64,000 bases of DNA from Flavobacteriaceae bacterium (GTDB lineage Bacteria; Bacteroidota; Bacteroidia; Flavobacteriales; Flavobacteriaceae). Location of the stretch: contig JAAZVY010000002.1 in NCBI GenBank assembly GCA_018623195.1, positions 20,446-84,445 on the forward strand. The letters run 5' to 3'. This document shows positions 1 to 10,500 of this stretch, piece after piece. Each line of letters begins with the position of its first letter. Position 1 is the stretch's first letter. The translations under genes and the position numbers were made by a program. The notes under the pieces were generated by a model that saw nothing but the letters and a program-made list of their open reading frames with translations, made no database searches and was not told where the DNA came from.

Positions 1-983
1 GCATCTTCAGGATTATTTTCATTTACCACCGTGCCTGCATTAGCTCGTATAGGTAGCATTAGCCAGGTAGAGAGACCTAAAAAGAAAAAGAATACGCTGT
101 GTGTAAGTAAAGACCATAACGGGCTATTTGCTTTATTCGAGCGCTTAATGGCATACAGGAATCCCGCAGTCAAAACAATACCGAGAAAAATACTTCCTGA
201 GTTAAAGGGTAATCCTATACTGTTTACCATAAAGATTTCTACCGCTCCAAATAGCTTTAATATATAGGTAAGAGAAAATTTAAATACCAAAAATAGAAGG
301 GCTATCACGCTGACATGAGCGACGATAAAGTTTTTAACCGTAATCTGATGATACTTCTTGAAATAGTAGAGTAGACCAATCGATGGAATCGCTAGGAATC
401 CCATGAATTGAATTCCAAAGACCAATCCGACAACGAAACTTATAAGCAACACCCATCGATCCGCCTTTTGGTCTTTTAGTTCATCGGTCCATCGAATTCC
501 TAAATAAAGTAAGAGGGCCATCATTAGACTTGCCATGGCATAAACTTCAGTTTCAACGGCGTTAAACCAAAAGCTGTCTGAGAAACAAAGGGCGAGTGCT
601 CCGATCGTGCTCGCTGTTACCAGTTTTAATTCTTCAGCTGATGTTTCAGAATTTCCGATGATTCTTCGAATTAATCGATGAATGATTTGGTAGGTAAGTA
701 AAATGGTGAGCGCGCTAGAAAGTACCGATACCGAGTTGACCATGAGTGCTATTCTTTCTGGGTCACCAAAGGCGAAAAGCGCCGCAAAGGCTCCAATGAT
801 TTGAAAAAGGGGGGCTCCAGGAGGGTGACCTACCTGTAATTTTGCGGAGGTAGCGATGTATTCCCCGGCATCCCAAAAGCTAACAGTGGGTTCAACCGTA
901 AGCCCATAAGTTAAAAGAGCAACCGTAAATACTAGCCATGCACCTATATTTTGATAGCTCATTTTCTTGATAATTTCCCTCAT
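1..983 (-). CDS. DUF2723 family membrane protein, 5' part (runs off the left edge)
   Basis: Reading the minus strand from the ATG at 983 gives an open frame of 327 codons with no stop before the window edge, so the C-terminus is missing. After a first hydrophobic segment comes FWDAGEYIATSAKLQVGHPP, the hallmark of the DUF2723 family (GT117-like, resembling protein O-mannosyltransferases), with an acidic residue in the first periplasmic loop. Several further membrane segments follow, and IRANAGTVVNENNPEDA near the visible end is a second family signature. The family is common in Bacteroidota as large polytopic proteins thought to transfer sugars from lipid carriers. The substrate is unknown. 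An in-frame ATG at 962 is an alternative start. Confidence 0.85.
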   Translation of the reverse strand, partial: MREIIKKMSYQNIGAWLVFTVALLTYGLTVEPTVSFWDAGEYIATSAKLQVGHPPGAPLFQIIGAFAALFAFGDPERIALMVNSVSVLSSALTILLTYQIIHRLIRRIIGNSETSAEELKLVTASTIGALALCFSDSFWFNAVETEVYAMASLMMALLLYLGIRWTDELKDQKADRWVLLISFVVGLVFGIQFMGFLAIPSIGLLYYFKKYHQITVKNFIVAHVSVIALLFLVFKFSLTYILKLFGAVEIFMVNSIGLPFNSGSIFLGIVLTAGFLYAIKRSNKANSPLWSLLTHSVFFFFLGLSTWLMLPIRANAGTVVNENNPED

Positions 984-1028
984 CGTAAAAATCTTTTTGG
1001 AACGAACACGAAATTACCATTTTTAATT

Positions 1029-1058
1029 TTTGCTAATTCTAAGAATATTCTAAATTTG
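1029..1058 (+). promoter_or_regulatory. Promoter of tRNA-Gln
   Basis: TTTG (1029-1032), an 18-base spacer and TAAATTTG (1051-1058) match the Bacteroidota consensus (TTTG at -33, TAnnTTTG at -7). The tRNA begins 17 bases downstream. Confidence 0.65.
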
Positions 1059-1075
1059 CACCCTCGATTGAGTCT

Positions 1076-1150
1076 TGGCCTATGGTGTAATTGGTAACAC
1101 AGCTGATTTTGGTTCAGTCGTTCAAGGTTCGAGTCCTTGTAGGCCAACCA
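1076..1150 (+). tRNA. tRNA-Gln (anticodon TTG)
   Basis: A full cloverleaf can be drawn. The acceptor stem is TGGCCTA/TAGGCCA (7 pairs), the D stem GTGT/ACAC, and the anticodon stem GCTGA/TCAGT around loop TTTTGGT with anticodon TTG. The T arm contains GGTTCGAGTCC. The discriminator is A and CCA is encoded (1148-1150). It has its own promoter and a terminator 42 bases downstream. Confidence 0.97.
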
Positions 1151-1191
1151 ACTTTCTTCAAGCCTAGCTTGAACGTTTAGTAAAAGACATG

Positions 1192-1220
1192 AAGAGGGGA
1201 CATTAGTCCCCTCTTTTATT
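1192..1220 (+). terminator. Rho-independent terminator after tRNA-Gln
   Basis: AAGAGGGGAC, loop ATTA and GTCCCCTCTT form a perfect 10-bp stem followed by TTATT. It ends only 8 bases before the rimP start codon, so it separates the tRNA transcript from the rimP operon. Confidence 0.85.
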
Positions 1221-1227
1221 AGGTAGT

Positions 1228-1692
1228 ATGGAATTTAAAGAACAGGTATTAACGCTTCTAAATCAAGCCTTTGAGAAAAGGCAAGATCTCTTTTTGATCG
1301 ATTTTTCAATGGATGCCAAGAGCCACATTGAAATTATTATCGATGGGGACAAAGGGGTAAGTATTAGTGACTGTGTAGAGATTTCTAGAGCTGTCGAGCA
1401 TCAATTAGATCGTGAAGTTCATGATTTCTCGTTGAGCGTTCAGTCTTCTGGGGCTACTGCGCCACTTAAGATGGCACGTCAATATCCGCAGCATAAGGGT
1501 AGAACACTGAAGGTGAAATCTGAGGGTTCTGAATTTAAGGGTAAACTTATCGAGGTAACAGATAATGAAATTACCCTGGAATGGAGCGAAAGAGTCCCTA
1601 AAGAGATTGGTAAAGGAAAACAAACGGTGGTTCGAAAAGAAACCATTGCATATAATACTATTGATCAAGCACAAATTGTGTTAACGTTTTAA
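1228..1692 (+). CDS. rimP: Ribosome maturation factor RimP
   Basis: This 154-residue protein has the two-domain RimP layout. The N-terminal alpha/beta domain contains IDGDKGVSISDCVEISRAV (about 38-56), and a C-terminal SH3-like domain covers about 90-154. The family binds the 30S subunit and is needed for its late maturation. The usual SPG signature after the first domain reads QSSGA here, a mild divergence. It is followed 9 bases later by nusA and then infB, the classic rimP-nusA-infB order, which supports the call. Confidence 0.95.
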   Translation: MEFKEQVLTLLNQAFEKRQDLFLIDFSMDAKSHIEIIIDGDKGVSISDCVEISRAVEHQLDREVHDFSLSVQSSGATAPLKMARQYPQHKGRTLKVKSEGSEFKGKLIEVTDNEITLEWSERVPKEIGKGKQTVVRKETIAYNTIDQAQIVLTF

Positions 1693-1701
1693 TCGCTAAT
1701 T

Positions 1702-2934
1702 ATGGAGAATTTAGCACTTATTGAGTCGTTTTCTGAATTCAAAGACGACAAGTTCATCGACAGAGTAACCCTTATGGCTATTCTTGAAGAAGTGTTCAGA
1801 AATGCTTTAAAAAGAAAGTTTGGTTCGGATGATAACTTTGATATCATCATCAACCCTGATAAAGGAGATTTAGAGATTTGGAGAAATCGAATCGTAGTTG
1901 AGGATGATATGGTCGAGGATGAGAATGAACAAATTTCGTTGTCTGAAGCGCGTAAAATAGAGCCTGACTTTGAGGTAGGTGAGGACGTGTCTGAAGAGGT
2001 GAAGCTTATTGATCTTGGAAGACGTTCGATCTTAGCACTTCGCCAAAATCTAGTTGCTAGGATTCAAGAGCACGATAATACTACTATCTACAAACAATTC
2101 AAGGATCTTGAAGGTGAGATTTACACTGCTGAGGTGCACCATATTCGCCATAAAGCGGTCATCTTATTGGATGATGAAGGAAATGAGATCATTCTTCCGA
2201 AGGATCGTCAAATCCCTTCTGACTTCTTCAGAAAAGGGGATAATGTTCGAGGAATTATCGAGAGTGTTGAGCTGAAAGGAGTAAAACCTGCAATTATTTT
2301 GTCTAGAACTTCACCGAAGTTCTTAGAGCAGCTCTTTCATCAAGAGATTCCCGAGGTTTTTGATGGTTTGATTACCATTAAAAAAGTAGTTCGTATCCCT
2401 GGAGAAAAGGCGAAAGTGGCAGTAGATTCTTATGACGATCGTATTGATCCAGTAGGTGCATGCGTTGGAATGAAAGGTTCTCGTATTCACGGTATTGTAA
2501 GAGAGCTAGGAAATGAAAATATCGATGTAATTAATTGGACTAATAATAAGCAACTGCTTGTCACACGTGCATTAAGCCCAGCCCGTGTAAGCTCGGTTAA
2601 GCTGAATGATGAAGATATGACTGCTCAGGTTTATCTGAAGCCTGAAGAGGTTTCTAAAGCGATTGGACGCAGTGGTCATAACATTAGGCTAGCTGGTCAA
2701 CTTACCGGCTACGAAATCGACGTGTTTAGAGAAGGCGTTGAAGAAGATGTTGAGTTAACTGAATTCTCTGATGAAATCGATGCATGGATCATTCAAGAAT
2801 TCAAGAAGATTGGTCTTGATACGGCTAGAAGTGTATTAGAATTAGATATTGAGGATCTTATTAAACGCACCGACCTTGAAGAGGAGACTGTTCAAGAAGT
2901 TGTTAAAATACTAAAAGCAGAGTTTGAGGACTAA
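1702..2934 (+). CDS. nusA: Transcription termination/antitermination factor NusA
   Basis: This 410-residue protein has an N-terminal RNA polymerase-binding domain (about 1-125), an S1 RNA-binding domain (about 135-200) and two KH domains (about 230-370). The conserved DPVGACVGMKGSRI and the second KH EEVSKAIGRSGHNIRLA are both visible. It ends in a short acidic tail and lacks the C-terminal AR repeats of enterobacterial NusA. The protein modulates pausing, termination and antitermination. It lies in an operon with rimP (9-base gap) and infB. Confidence 0.97.
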   Translation: MENLALIESFSEFKDDKFIDRVTLMAILEEVFRNALKRKFGSDDNFDIIINPDKGDLEIWRNRIVVEDDMVEDENEQISLSEARKIEPDFEVGEDVSEEVKLIDLGRRSILALRQNLVARIQEHDNTTIYKQFKDLEGEIYTAEVHHIRHKAVILLDDEGNEIILPKDRQIPSDFFRKGDNVRGIIESVELKGVKPAIILSRTSPKFLEQLFHQEIPEVFDGLITIKKVVRIPGEKAKVAVDSYDDRIDPVGACVGMKGSRIHGIVRELGNENIDVINWTNNKQLLVTRALSPARVSSVKLNDEDMTAQVYLKPEEVSKAIGRSGHNIRLAGQLTGYEIDVFREGVEEDVELTEFSDEIDAWIIQEFKKIGLDTARSVLELDIEDLIKRTDLEEETVQEVVKILKAEFED

Positions 2935-2939
2935 CCTCT

Positions 2940-2947
2940 TATATTTG
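2940..2947 (+). promoter_or_regulatory. Possible internal -7 element before infB
   Basis: TATATTTG matches TAnnTTTG, 35 bases before the infB ATG. No well-spaced -33 box is visible (the nearest TTTG is only 13 bases upstream), so this is a weak candidate. Confidence 0.25.
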
Positions 2948-2982
2948 TAAATCCGACCCCTAAAAAGGTAATAGCATTATTT

Positions 2983-5655
2983 ATGTCTGAAGAAAAGACC
3001 ATTAGAATTAATAAAGTACTCCGAGAACTTAATATTTCTCTCGATCGTGCTGTGGAGCATTTGAAGGAGAAGGGACATGAGATCGAAGCTCGTCCTACTA
3101 CCAAAATTAGTACTGTGGAGTACCAAGTTTTGCTTGATGAGTTTCAGACGGATATGTCTAAAAAAGTTGCTTCTATCGAGGTAGGGGAGGAGAAGAGAAA
3201 AGAAAAAGAAGCGCTACTTCAGCAAATTGAGAAAGAGCAGGAGGAGAAGAAGGCAATCAAAGAAAAGGAGCCAACTGTTATTAGAGGAAAAGCTTCGCTA
3301 TCTGGCCCTAAAACGGTAGGTAAGATTGATTTAAATCCGAAGGCAGAAGAGGTTAAAGAACCTGAGAAGGTTGAAGAAAAGGAAAAAGCATCCCTTGCAG
3401 AAGAGGTTAAAGAACCTGCAAAAGAAGAGCAACCGGTTGAGGTAAAAAAAGTTGCAGCTGCTGAAGCTCTCAAGGAAGCCCCTAAGAAAGAGGAGGTTAA
3501 AGAAGAAAAGCCTACTACAGAAGCAGAGGGTGATCAAATTAAAACCCAATACCAGACTTTATCAGGTCCAAAGATCGTTGGTGCCAAGATTGATCTGACT
3601 CAGTTTGAAAAGAAAAAGAAGCCTGCTGAAGCTAATGCTGAAAATGATCGAAAGCGTAAGCGTAAGAGAATTGTTAGCGATAAGAATACGCACAAAGGGG
3701 GAAATAAAAAAGGAGGAAGAAATCAACCTCAAGTTCAACGTGCCGAACCTACTGAGGAAGAGGTTCAAAGACAGGTTCGCGAAACCTTAGAAAAGCTTCA
3801 AGGAAAGTCTTCTAAAGGGAAAGGGGCGCGTTATAGAAAAGAAAAGAGAGATCTTCACGAGCAACAAAGAGAGCGCGAACAAGAACAGCAAGAGCTTGAA
3901 AGCAAGGTGCTCAAAGTGACAGAGTTTGTTACGGTCAATGAAGTTGCTACTATGATGGATGTGTCTTCAACCCAAGTGATTTCTGCATGTATGTCGTTAG
4001 GAATCATGGTTACCATGAATCAGAGATTAGATGCTGAAACCTTAACGATCGTTGCTGATGAATTTGGCTATCAGGTGGAGTTTATGCAAGCTGAGCTTGA
4101 AGAGACAGTCATAGAGGAAATTACAGATAGTGAAGATGATCTTCAGCCTAGAGCACCAATTGTTACGGTAATGGGGCACGTAGATCATGGTAAAACCTCG
4201 TTACTTGACTATATCAGAAAAGAGAATGTAATCGCTGGTGAAAGTGGGGGAATTACCCAACACATAGGTGCCTACGGTGTAACTCTTGAAAGCGGTCAGA
4301 AAATATCGTTTTTAGACACTCCTGGTCACGAAGCCTTTACGGCGATGCGTGCTAGAGGTGCACAGGTTACAGATATCGCAATTATCGTTGTTGCGGCAGA
4401 TGATGATATTATGCCTCAGACGAAAGAAGCTATTGCTCACGCGCAAGCTGCTGGAGTGCCTATGGTATTTGCGATTAACAAAATAGATCGTCCAACCGCT
4501 AATCCGGATAAGATTAAAGAAGGCCTTGCTGCCATGAATCTCTTGGTAGAAGATTGGGGTGGTAAAATTCAATCTCATGATATCTCGGCTAAAACAGGTC
4601 AGGGGGTTAATGAACTTCTTGAAAAGGTTCTTTTAGAGGCTGAACTTTTAGAGTTGAAGGCTAATCCGAATCGCGAGGCTTCGGGTACAGTGGTCGAGGC
4701 TTTCCTTGACAAGGGTAGAGGTTATGTGTCCACTATTCTTGTACAAAATGGAACTCTTCGAATCGGAGATTATGTTTTAGCGGGAACTTCAAGTGGTAAA
4801 ATACGCGCCATGCAAGATGAGCGTGGCAAGAACATTAAAGAGGCAGGTCCTGCTACACCGATATCAATCCTAGGACTCGATGGAGCTCCCCAGGCTGGTG
4901 ATCGTTTTAATGTGCTAATTGATGAGCGTGAAGCTAAGCAAATTGCTCAGAAGCGATCTCAATTACAAAGAGAGCAGAGTGTTCGAGCTCAGCGTCAGCT
5001 TACTTTAGATGAGATTGGTAGACGTATTGCAGTTGGTGATTTCCAAGAACTTAATATTATCCTTAAAGGGGATGTAGATGGTTCAGTGGAGGCTTTAACT
5101 GATTCGTTCCAGAAACTTTCAACTGAGGAAATTCAAGTCAACATCATCCACAAAGGTGTTGGTGCGATTACCGAGTCTGATGTGTTACTTGCAAGTGCTT
5201 CATCAGCGGTAGTGATCGGATTTAACGTGCGACCTATGGCAAACGCCCGTACCGTTGCTGAGAAGGAAGAAGTTGACATCCGTACCTACTCAATTATCTA
5301 CGATGCTATTGATGATATCAAGAAGGCAATGGAGGGTATGTTGAGTCCTGAAATGAAAGAAGAAGTTACCGGTACTGCAGAAATTCGTGAAACCTTTAAG
5401 ATTTCTAAGATTGGAACCATTGCAGGCTGTATGGTTCTTTCAGGTAAAATCTTCAGAAATTCCAAGATTCGTATCATTCGTGATGGTGTTGTAACCTTCG
5501 ATGGTGAACTCGCTTCGCTTAAACGATTCAAAGACGATGTTAAAGAAGTTTCAAAGGGTTATGATTGTGGACTTCAGGTCAAGAATTACAACGATATTAG
5601 AGTCGACGACCAGATAGAAGCTTACCAAGAAGTGGCGGTACAGAAAAAACTTTAA
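2983..5655 (+). CDS. infB: Translation initiation factor IF-2
   Basis: This 890-residue GTPase places initiator tRNA on the 30S subunit. A short IF2_N element (residues 1-60) is followed by a long Lys/Glu-rich low-complexity linker (about 60-310) and a second IF2_N region. The G domain has GHVDHGKTS (about 398-406), DTPGHEAF (about 445) and NKID (about 499). Domains II to IV follow, with [10 protein letters not shown] near the C-terminus. Length and layout are normal for Bacteroidota. Its stop codon overlaps the stop codon of the convergent gene downstream. Confidence 0.98.
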   Translation: MSEEKTIRINKVLRELNISLDRAVEHLKEKGHEIEARPTTKISTVEYQVLLDEFQTDMSKKVASIEVGEEKRKEKEALLQQIEKEQEEKKAIKEKEPTVIRGKASLSGPKTVGKIDLNPKAEEVKEPEKVEEKEKASLAEEVKEPAKEEQPVEVKKVAAAEALKEAPKKEEVKEEKPTTEAEGDQIKTQYQTLSGPKIVGAKIDLTQFEKKKKPAEANAENDRKRKRKRIVSDKNTHKGGNKKGGRNQPQVQRAEPTEEEVQRQVRETLEKLQGKSSKGKGARYRKEKRDLHEQQREREQEQQELESKVLKVTEFVTVNEVATMMDVSSTQVISACMSLGIMVTMNQRLDAETLTIVADEFGYQVEFMQAELEETVIEEITDSEDDLQPRAPIVTVMGHVDHGKTSLLDYIRKENVIAGESGGITQHIGAYGVTLESGQKISFLDTPGHEAFTAMRARGAQVTDIAIIVVAADDDIMPQTKEAIAHAQAAGVPMVFAINKIDRPTANPDKIKEGLAAMNLLVEDWGGKIQSHDISAKTGQGVNELLEKVLLEAELLELKANPNREASGTVVEAFLDKGRGYVSTILVQNGTLRIGDYVLAGTSSGKIRAMQDERGKNIKEAGPATPISILGLDGAPQAGDRFNVLIDEREAKQIAQKRSQLQREQSVRAQRQLTLDEIGRRIAVGDFQELNIILKGDVDGSVEALTDSFQKLSTEEIQVNIIHKGVGAITESDVLLASASSAVVIGFNVRPMANARTVAEKEEVDIRTYSIIYDAIDDIKKAMEGMLSPEMKEEVTGTAEIRETFKISKIGTIAGCMVLSGKIFRNSKIRIIRDGVVTFDGELASLKRFKDDVKEVSKGYDCGLQVKNYNDIRVDDQIEAYQEVAVQKKL

Positions 5656-6059
5656 TTGTTTTTTCCGGGTTCTAGAATCATGATCCCTCTAAAAAAAGGA
5701 CGAAGCCTCTTAGAGGCTTTTTCTGTTTCTAGACGTGTTCTAAAGTGCTCTAAGCGAAGACGATAGGTAGGCGAATTAAAAGACAGTTTCAGAGGGTGTT
5801 TTTGATGAAAAATCGTATCCTCAGCAAATAGAGTGTTGTAGCGTTCTTTTAAATTCTCCATCTCGGTAAGTGAGCCGAAACCTAATTGAATTTGGTAGTC
5901 ACCCTTCTCAACCTTCATTAGTCTATAAATATCACTCAATTGTGAGATGCTGACTTCTGTGAATGGAACAGAGTCTAAACTTAATTCTTTCACTTGGGAA
6001 TAACTGATCGAAGTCATTAAAAGACTAGTAATAAGACAGTTAAATATTTTATTTTTCAT
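5652..6059 (-). CDS. Small secreted SPOR-like protein
   Basis: This 135-residue protein starts with a clear signal peptide (hydrophobic core at residues 6-16, likely cleavage after SYSQ). The middle reads [20 protein letters not shown] and the end contains [18 protein letters not shown], the pattern of a SPOR repeat (peptidoglycan-binding, two beta-alpha units). A SPOR-domain gene beside infB and facing the act operon is, as I recall, usual in flavobacteria. The role is probably envelope-associated. It has its own upstream -7 element on the minus strand, and its stop overlaps that of infB. Confidence 0.65.
   Translation of the reverse strand: MKNKIFNCLITSLLMTSISYSQVKELSLDSVPFTEVSISQLSDIYRLMKVEKGDYQIQLGFGSLTEMENLKERYNTLFAEDTIFHQKHPLKLSFNSPTYRLRLEHFRTRLETEKASKRLRPFFRGIMILEPGKNN
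5703..5725 (+). terminator. infB operon terminator embedded in the convergent SPOR-like gene
   Basis: AAGCCTC, loop TTA and GAGGCTT form a 7-bp stem followed by TTTCTGTTTC on the plus strand, about 47 bases after the infB stop. The whole structure lies in the 3' coding part of the minus-strand SPOR-like gene. Read on the minus strand the hairpin is not followed by a T tract, so it should act only on the infB transcript. Confidence 0.6.
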
Positions 6060-6113
6060 TGCTTAATTGCTGTTTGCTCTGTTGCCTTCGCAAGGTAATC
6101 AATTCCTTTAGGA

Positions 6114-6141
6114 CAAAAATATTATTTAGAACGATTACAAA
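6114..6141 (-). promoter_or_regulatory. Promoter of the SPOR-like gene
   Basis: On the minus strand TTTG (6141-6138), a 16-base spacer and TATTTTTG (6121-6114) resemble the Bacteroidota promoter. The ATG lies about 54 bases downstream. The spacing is slightly short. Confidence 0.4.
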
Positions 6142-6186
6142 TTACAAGAACCTCAAACTTAACTTTTTTAATACCCCCTTCAGTAT

Positions 6187-6194
6187 TATTTTTG
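6187..6194 (+). promoter_or_regulatory. Candidate upstream -7 element of the act operon
   Basis: TATTTTTG matches TAnnTTTG. The -33 position holds only a T-run (6164-6169). The leader to the actA ATG would be about 55 bases. Confidence 0.4.
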
Positions 6195-6232
6195 TGGCAA
6201 TTTGAGATGATTATGCCGTTGTAGAATGCGGT

Positions 6233-6240
6233 TATTTTTG
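6233..6240 (+). promoter_or_regulatory. Second candidate -7 element of the act operon
   Basis: TATTTTTG lies 14 bases before the actA ATG. It has no well-placed TTTG at -33, so either this element or the one at 6187 may be used. Confidence 0.35.
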
Positions 6241-6254
6241 CATAATTAAGCTAT

Positions 6255-7568
6255 ATGAAAGGATTTCCTAACCTCCTAAAACAAGCTCTTTTCTCATTAG
6301 TGCTTGTTGTTAGTGCTACTTCTCTCTCTTTTGGGCAAGATGGTGGTGACCCGGCCAAGGGTAAACAATTGTTCAATCAAAATTGTGCTGCTTGTCACGC
6401 GCTAAACCGTAAAATGACAGGTCCTGCTTTAGCAAACGTTGAATCGCGATTGGCTGAAGATGAAGGTCTTGATCGTGATTGGTTGTATGCGTGGATTAAA
6501 AACAGTTCTGGGGTTATTAATTCTGGAGACGATTACGCCAATCGTATTTATAACGAGTACAATAAAGCGGCAATGACTGCTTTCCCCACCTTATCGAATG
6601 AGGATATAGATAATATTTTAGCATACACGGCAGCTCCTCCACCCGCTCCCGTTGTTCCTGCTGCTACCGCTACTGCAGCAGCTGCTTCTTCTGAAGGAAA
6701 TGGTGCAAATAGTGATTTAGTTCTTGCGGTTCTATCCTTTGTTTTACTTGTTCTAGTAGCAATGCTTGTTTTAGTTAATCGAACACTACGTCAAATTGCG
6801 GTTGCTAATGGTATTGATGTTGAAAAGGAAAAAGTGCAACGTTTACCGCTATGGAAGGCTTTTGCGCAAAATCAATTTTTAGTATTTGTTTCGGTTGTAA
6901 TTCTCCTTTTAAGTAGTGCCTATTTTGCTTATGCATATATGATGCAGGTAGGTATCGATCAAGGATATGCTCCAGTTCAACCCATCCATTATTCACATAA
7001 GATTCACGCTGGAGATAATAAAATTGAATGTACTTACTGCCACAGTTCTGCTAGAGTTTCTAAGCATTCGGGAATTCCTTCGTTAAACGTTTGTATGAAT
7101 TGTCACAAGTCGATCTATGAGTACACGGGTAATCCTGAAGGTCCTTCTGCTGAAGATCTAGCAAATGGTTACACGAATGAATTCTATACTGGTGAAATTA
7201 AGAAGCTGTACAAGGCCGTAGGTTGGGACGAAGAAAATCAACGTTACACCGGAGAGAGCTATCCTGTAGAATGGGTTCGTATTCACAATCTCCCAGACTT
7301 TGTTTACTTCAACCACTCTCAGCACTACAGTGTTGCTGGTGTTGAATGTCAAACTTGTCACGGTCCAGTTGAAGAAATGGAAGTAATGTATCAATATGCA
7401 CCGCTGACTATGGGATGGTGTATCAATTGTCACCGTGAAACTAACGTTCAACTTACTTCGAATCCTTATTACGAAAAGATTCACGAAGAATTGTCTAAAA
7501 AATATGGGGTCGATGAGCTAACTGCAGCTCAAATGGGTGGCCTTGAATGTGGTAAGTGCCACTATTAA
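6255..7568 (+). CDS. actA: Alternative complex III subunit A, multihaem cytochrome c
   Basis: This 437-residue subunit takes electrons through c-type haems in alternative complex III (menaquinol:cytochrome c oxidoreductase). Signal peptide at 1-28. One haem site CAACH (44-48) lies in an N-terminal monohaem domain. A Pro/Ala-rich linker leads to membrane helices at about 153-174 and 207-228. Five more CxxCH motifs form the pentahaem domain: CTYCH (259), CMNCH (280), CQTCH (365), CINCH (389) and CGKCH (432). It is the first gene of actABCDEF. The pentahaem part is the conserved core. The N-terminal haem domain adds a sixth site. Confidence 0.95.
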   Translation: MKGFPNLLKQALFSLVLVVSATSLSFGQDGGDPAKGKQLFNQNCAACHALNRKMTGPALANVESRLAEDEGLDRDWLYAWIKNSSGVINSGDDYANRIYNEYNKAAMTAFPTLSNEDIDNILAYTAAPPPAPVVPAATATAAAASSEGNGANSDLVLAVLSFVLLVLVAMLVLVNRTLRQIAVANGIDVEKEKVQRLPLWKAFAQNQFLVFVSVVILLLSSAYFAYAYMMQVGIDQGYAPVQPIHYSHKIHAGDNKIECTYCHSSARVSKHSGIPSLNVCMNCHKSIYEYTGNPEGPSAEDLANGYTNEFYTGEIKKLYKAVGWDEENQRYTGESYPVEWVRIHNLPDFVYFNHSQHYSVAGVECQTCHGPVEEMEVMYQYAPLTMGWCINCHRETNVQLTSNPYYEKIHEELSKKYGVDELTAAQMGGLECGKCHY

Positions 7569-7587
7569 TCTGGAATTCTACAATATT

Positions 7588-10500
7588 ATGGCATCACATA
7601 AACAATATTGGAAAAGTGAAGCGGAGCTTACAAACGACCCGGTGGTTGAACAATTAGCTCAAAACGAATTCACCGAAACCTTACCTGTAAATGATTTCTT
7701 TGAACAAGAATCATCATTAAAAGATTCTCAATCGTCACGTAGAGATTTTCTTAAGTTCTTAGGTTTTAGTACTGCAGCTGCAACACTTGCGGCGTGCGAA
7801 GGGCCTGTTAAGAAATCCATTCCTTACGTGATTCAACCAGACGAAATCGTTCCAGGAGTTGCGAATTATTACGCAACAACGATAGCAGATGGTTATGACT
7901 TTGCAAGTGTCTTGGTAAAGACTCGCGAAGGTCGTCCTATTAAGATTGAGAATAATGATCGTGCCACTCTTTTCGGAGGGGCTAATGCTCGTGTTCAAGC
8001 CTCTGTACTAAACCTTTACGATAAGAATAGATTACAAGGCCCTGAGGCTTCTGGATCTGTAATTTCTTGGAGTGATTTGGATGCAGCTGTCATTGCGAGA
8101 TTAGAAAGTGCTAAGAACTCTGGAAAAAAAGTTTTTGTTCTTTCTGGTACTAAGGCTAGTCCTTCATACTCAAAAGCTATTGAAGCTTTAAAAGCTAAGT
8201 ATCCGAATGTTGAGTACCATACCTATGATGCTATTTCATCCGCTTCTGCTCTAGATGCTTTTGAAGAGGCCTATGGCGAAAGAGCCCTGGCTGACTATAA
8301 CCTTTCTTCTGCGGATATCATCGTATCGTTCGATGCTGATTTCTTGGGTGATTGGCAAGGTGGTGGTTATTCTAAAGGATATGCAAAAAATCGCGTACCG
8401 CATCACGGACACATGTCGCATCATGTACAACTAGAGTCGAACATGACTTTAAGTGGGGCTAACGCTGATAAACGTATACCTCTCACAACGGTAGAGCAAA
8501 AGAGAGCACTTGCTGCATTATATAATGCGCTTAAAGGAGTTTCAGCGTCAGAATCAACTACATCGATTTCTGGTCATGTTAACGCAATGGCTCAAAAGCT
8601 TAAAACTGCAGGTTCTAAAGCGGTTGTTCTTTGCGGTATTGATGATAAGGACGCACAACTGATCACGCTAGCTATTAATGAATTGCTGAAAAGTGATGCT
8701 TTTGATGTTGCCGAGCCAAAATACGTTCGTTCAGCTTCGGCTTCGGTTCTTGAAGATATAATTGCTGCCGCTAATAAAAATGAAGTTGCAGCTATCTTAA
8801 TCGATGGGGTTAACCCACTATACAGTGCTCCTAATGCAGAAGCTTTTTCTTCTGCCTTGTCGCAAATCGGTTTTTCTGTAACCTCTTCTTTCTCATTAAC
8901 TGAAACTGCAGCGGCCTCTACTTTTGTTGCATCTGCTTCTCATTTCCTTGAATCATGGGGTGATGTTGAGATTAAGAAAGGTCATTATGGAATTACTCAG
9001 CCGGTGATTCGAAATCTTTTTGACACTCGTCAATTTGAACAATCATTGCTAGTTTGGGCAGGAGTTTCTGAAACCTACCATGATTTCATTCAAAAGAATT
9101 GGAGAAGTACTGTTTTAAAAGGTAGTTCATGGAGTCAAGCGGTTCAAGATGGAGTTTTCTACAGCTCTTCTAAAGGATCTCGTAACTTCGGAATTAGCGA
9201 AGGTGATTTACAATTGTCTTCGAATAAACTTTCTAATTCATCATCAAATGGTGTTGAATTAGTTCTTTATGCAAAAACCGGAATGGGTGACGGTCAAATG
9301 GCAAACAATCCTTGGTTGCAAGAATTCCCAGATCCTATTTCAAGAGCATCATGGGATAATTACCTGACGATCTCTAAGGCTGATGCATTAGCCTACGGTT
9401 TTGAAAATATAAATGTTGCTAACGGTGGTCTTGATGGTAGTTATGCTACGCTAAAGGTTGGTGATGTAACTTTAAATAGAGTTCCTGTTCTTATTCAACC
9501 AGGTCAAGCTAAAGGCACGGTTGGTTTAGCACTAGGTTACGGCCGTAAATCGGGTATTCAAGAAGAAATGCAAACCGGAGTGAATGCTTACTCACTGTAC
9601 CTTGGTCAATCTAAAGTACAATCGGTTACCATAGAAAAGGAACGCGGAATGCACGAATTTGCATGCGTACAGCTGCATAAAACTCTAATGGGCCGTGGTG
9701 ATATCATCAAAGAAACTACCCTAGAGGATTTTATTAGCAAGCCTTCAGAAGAATGGAATCCAACTCCAATGGTGTCTTTAGATCACCAAGAAGTTCCAGC
9801 TACCTCTGTAGACCTTTGGGAATCATTCGATCGTACCGTAGGTCATCATTTTAATCTGTCGATTGATCTAAATGCATGTACAGGATGTGGTGCTTGTGTT
9901 ATTGCATGTCACGCCGAAAATAATGTACCCGTTGTTGGTAAACATGAAATTAGAGTATCAAGAGATATGCACTGGTTGCGTATTGATAGATATTATTCTT
10001 CAGAGGAAACTTTTGCTCAGGATACTGAGAAGAAAGAGAATCTAGATGGTTTATTCGGTGATAACGGTAGTCTAAGTGGATTTGGGTCTATGGAAGATCC
10101 TTCAGAAAATCCTCAAGTAGCCTTCCAGCCAGTAATGTGTCAGCACTGTAATCATGCCCCTTGTGAGACCGTATGTCCTGTTGCTGCTACTTCGCACTCG
10201 CGTCAAGGTCAAAACCATATGGCATACAACCGTTGTATTGGTACAAGATATTGTGCGAATAACTGTCCTTATAAAGTTCGCCGCTTTAACTGGTTCTTAT
10301 ACAACCAAAATGATGAATTTGATTTCCACATGAACAATGACCTTGGTCGTATGGTTCTAAACCCAGATGTGAATGTTCGTTCTAGAGGGGTGATGGAAAA
10401 ATGCTCAATGTGTATCCAACGTACCCAGAAAACTATTCTGGATGCTAAAGCTGAAGGACGCTCAATTAAGGATGGTGAATTCCAGACGGCTTGTTCTGCG

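Noticed and set aside
31-267. Plus-strand 78-codon frame near the left edge
   Set aside because: It lies antisense to the DUF2723 gene, which has clear family motifs, and its own translation resembles nothing.
3500-3790. Lys/Arg-rich alternative frames in the infB linker
   Set aside because: Low-complexity coding sequence gives open frames by chance.
7537-7587. Extended actB start inside actA
   Set aside because: Codons overlap the end of actA including its last haem motif; MASHKQYW at 7588 is the usual ActB start.
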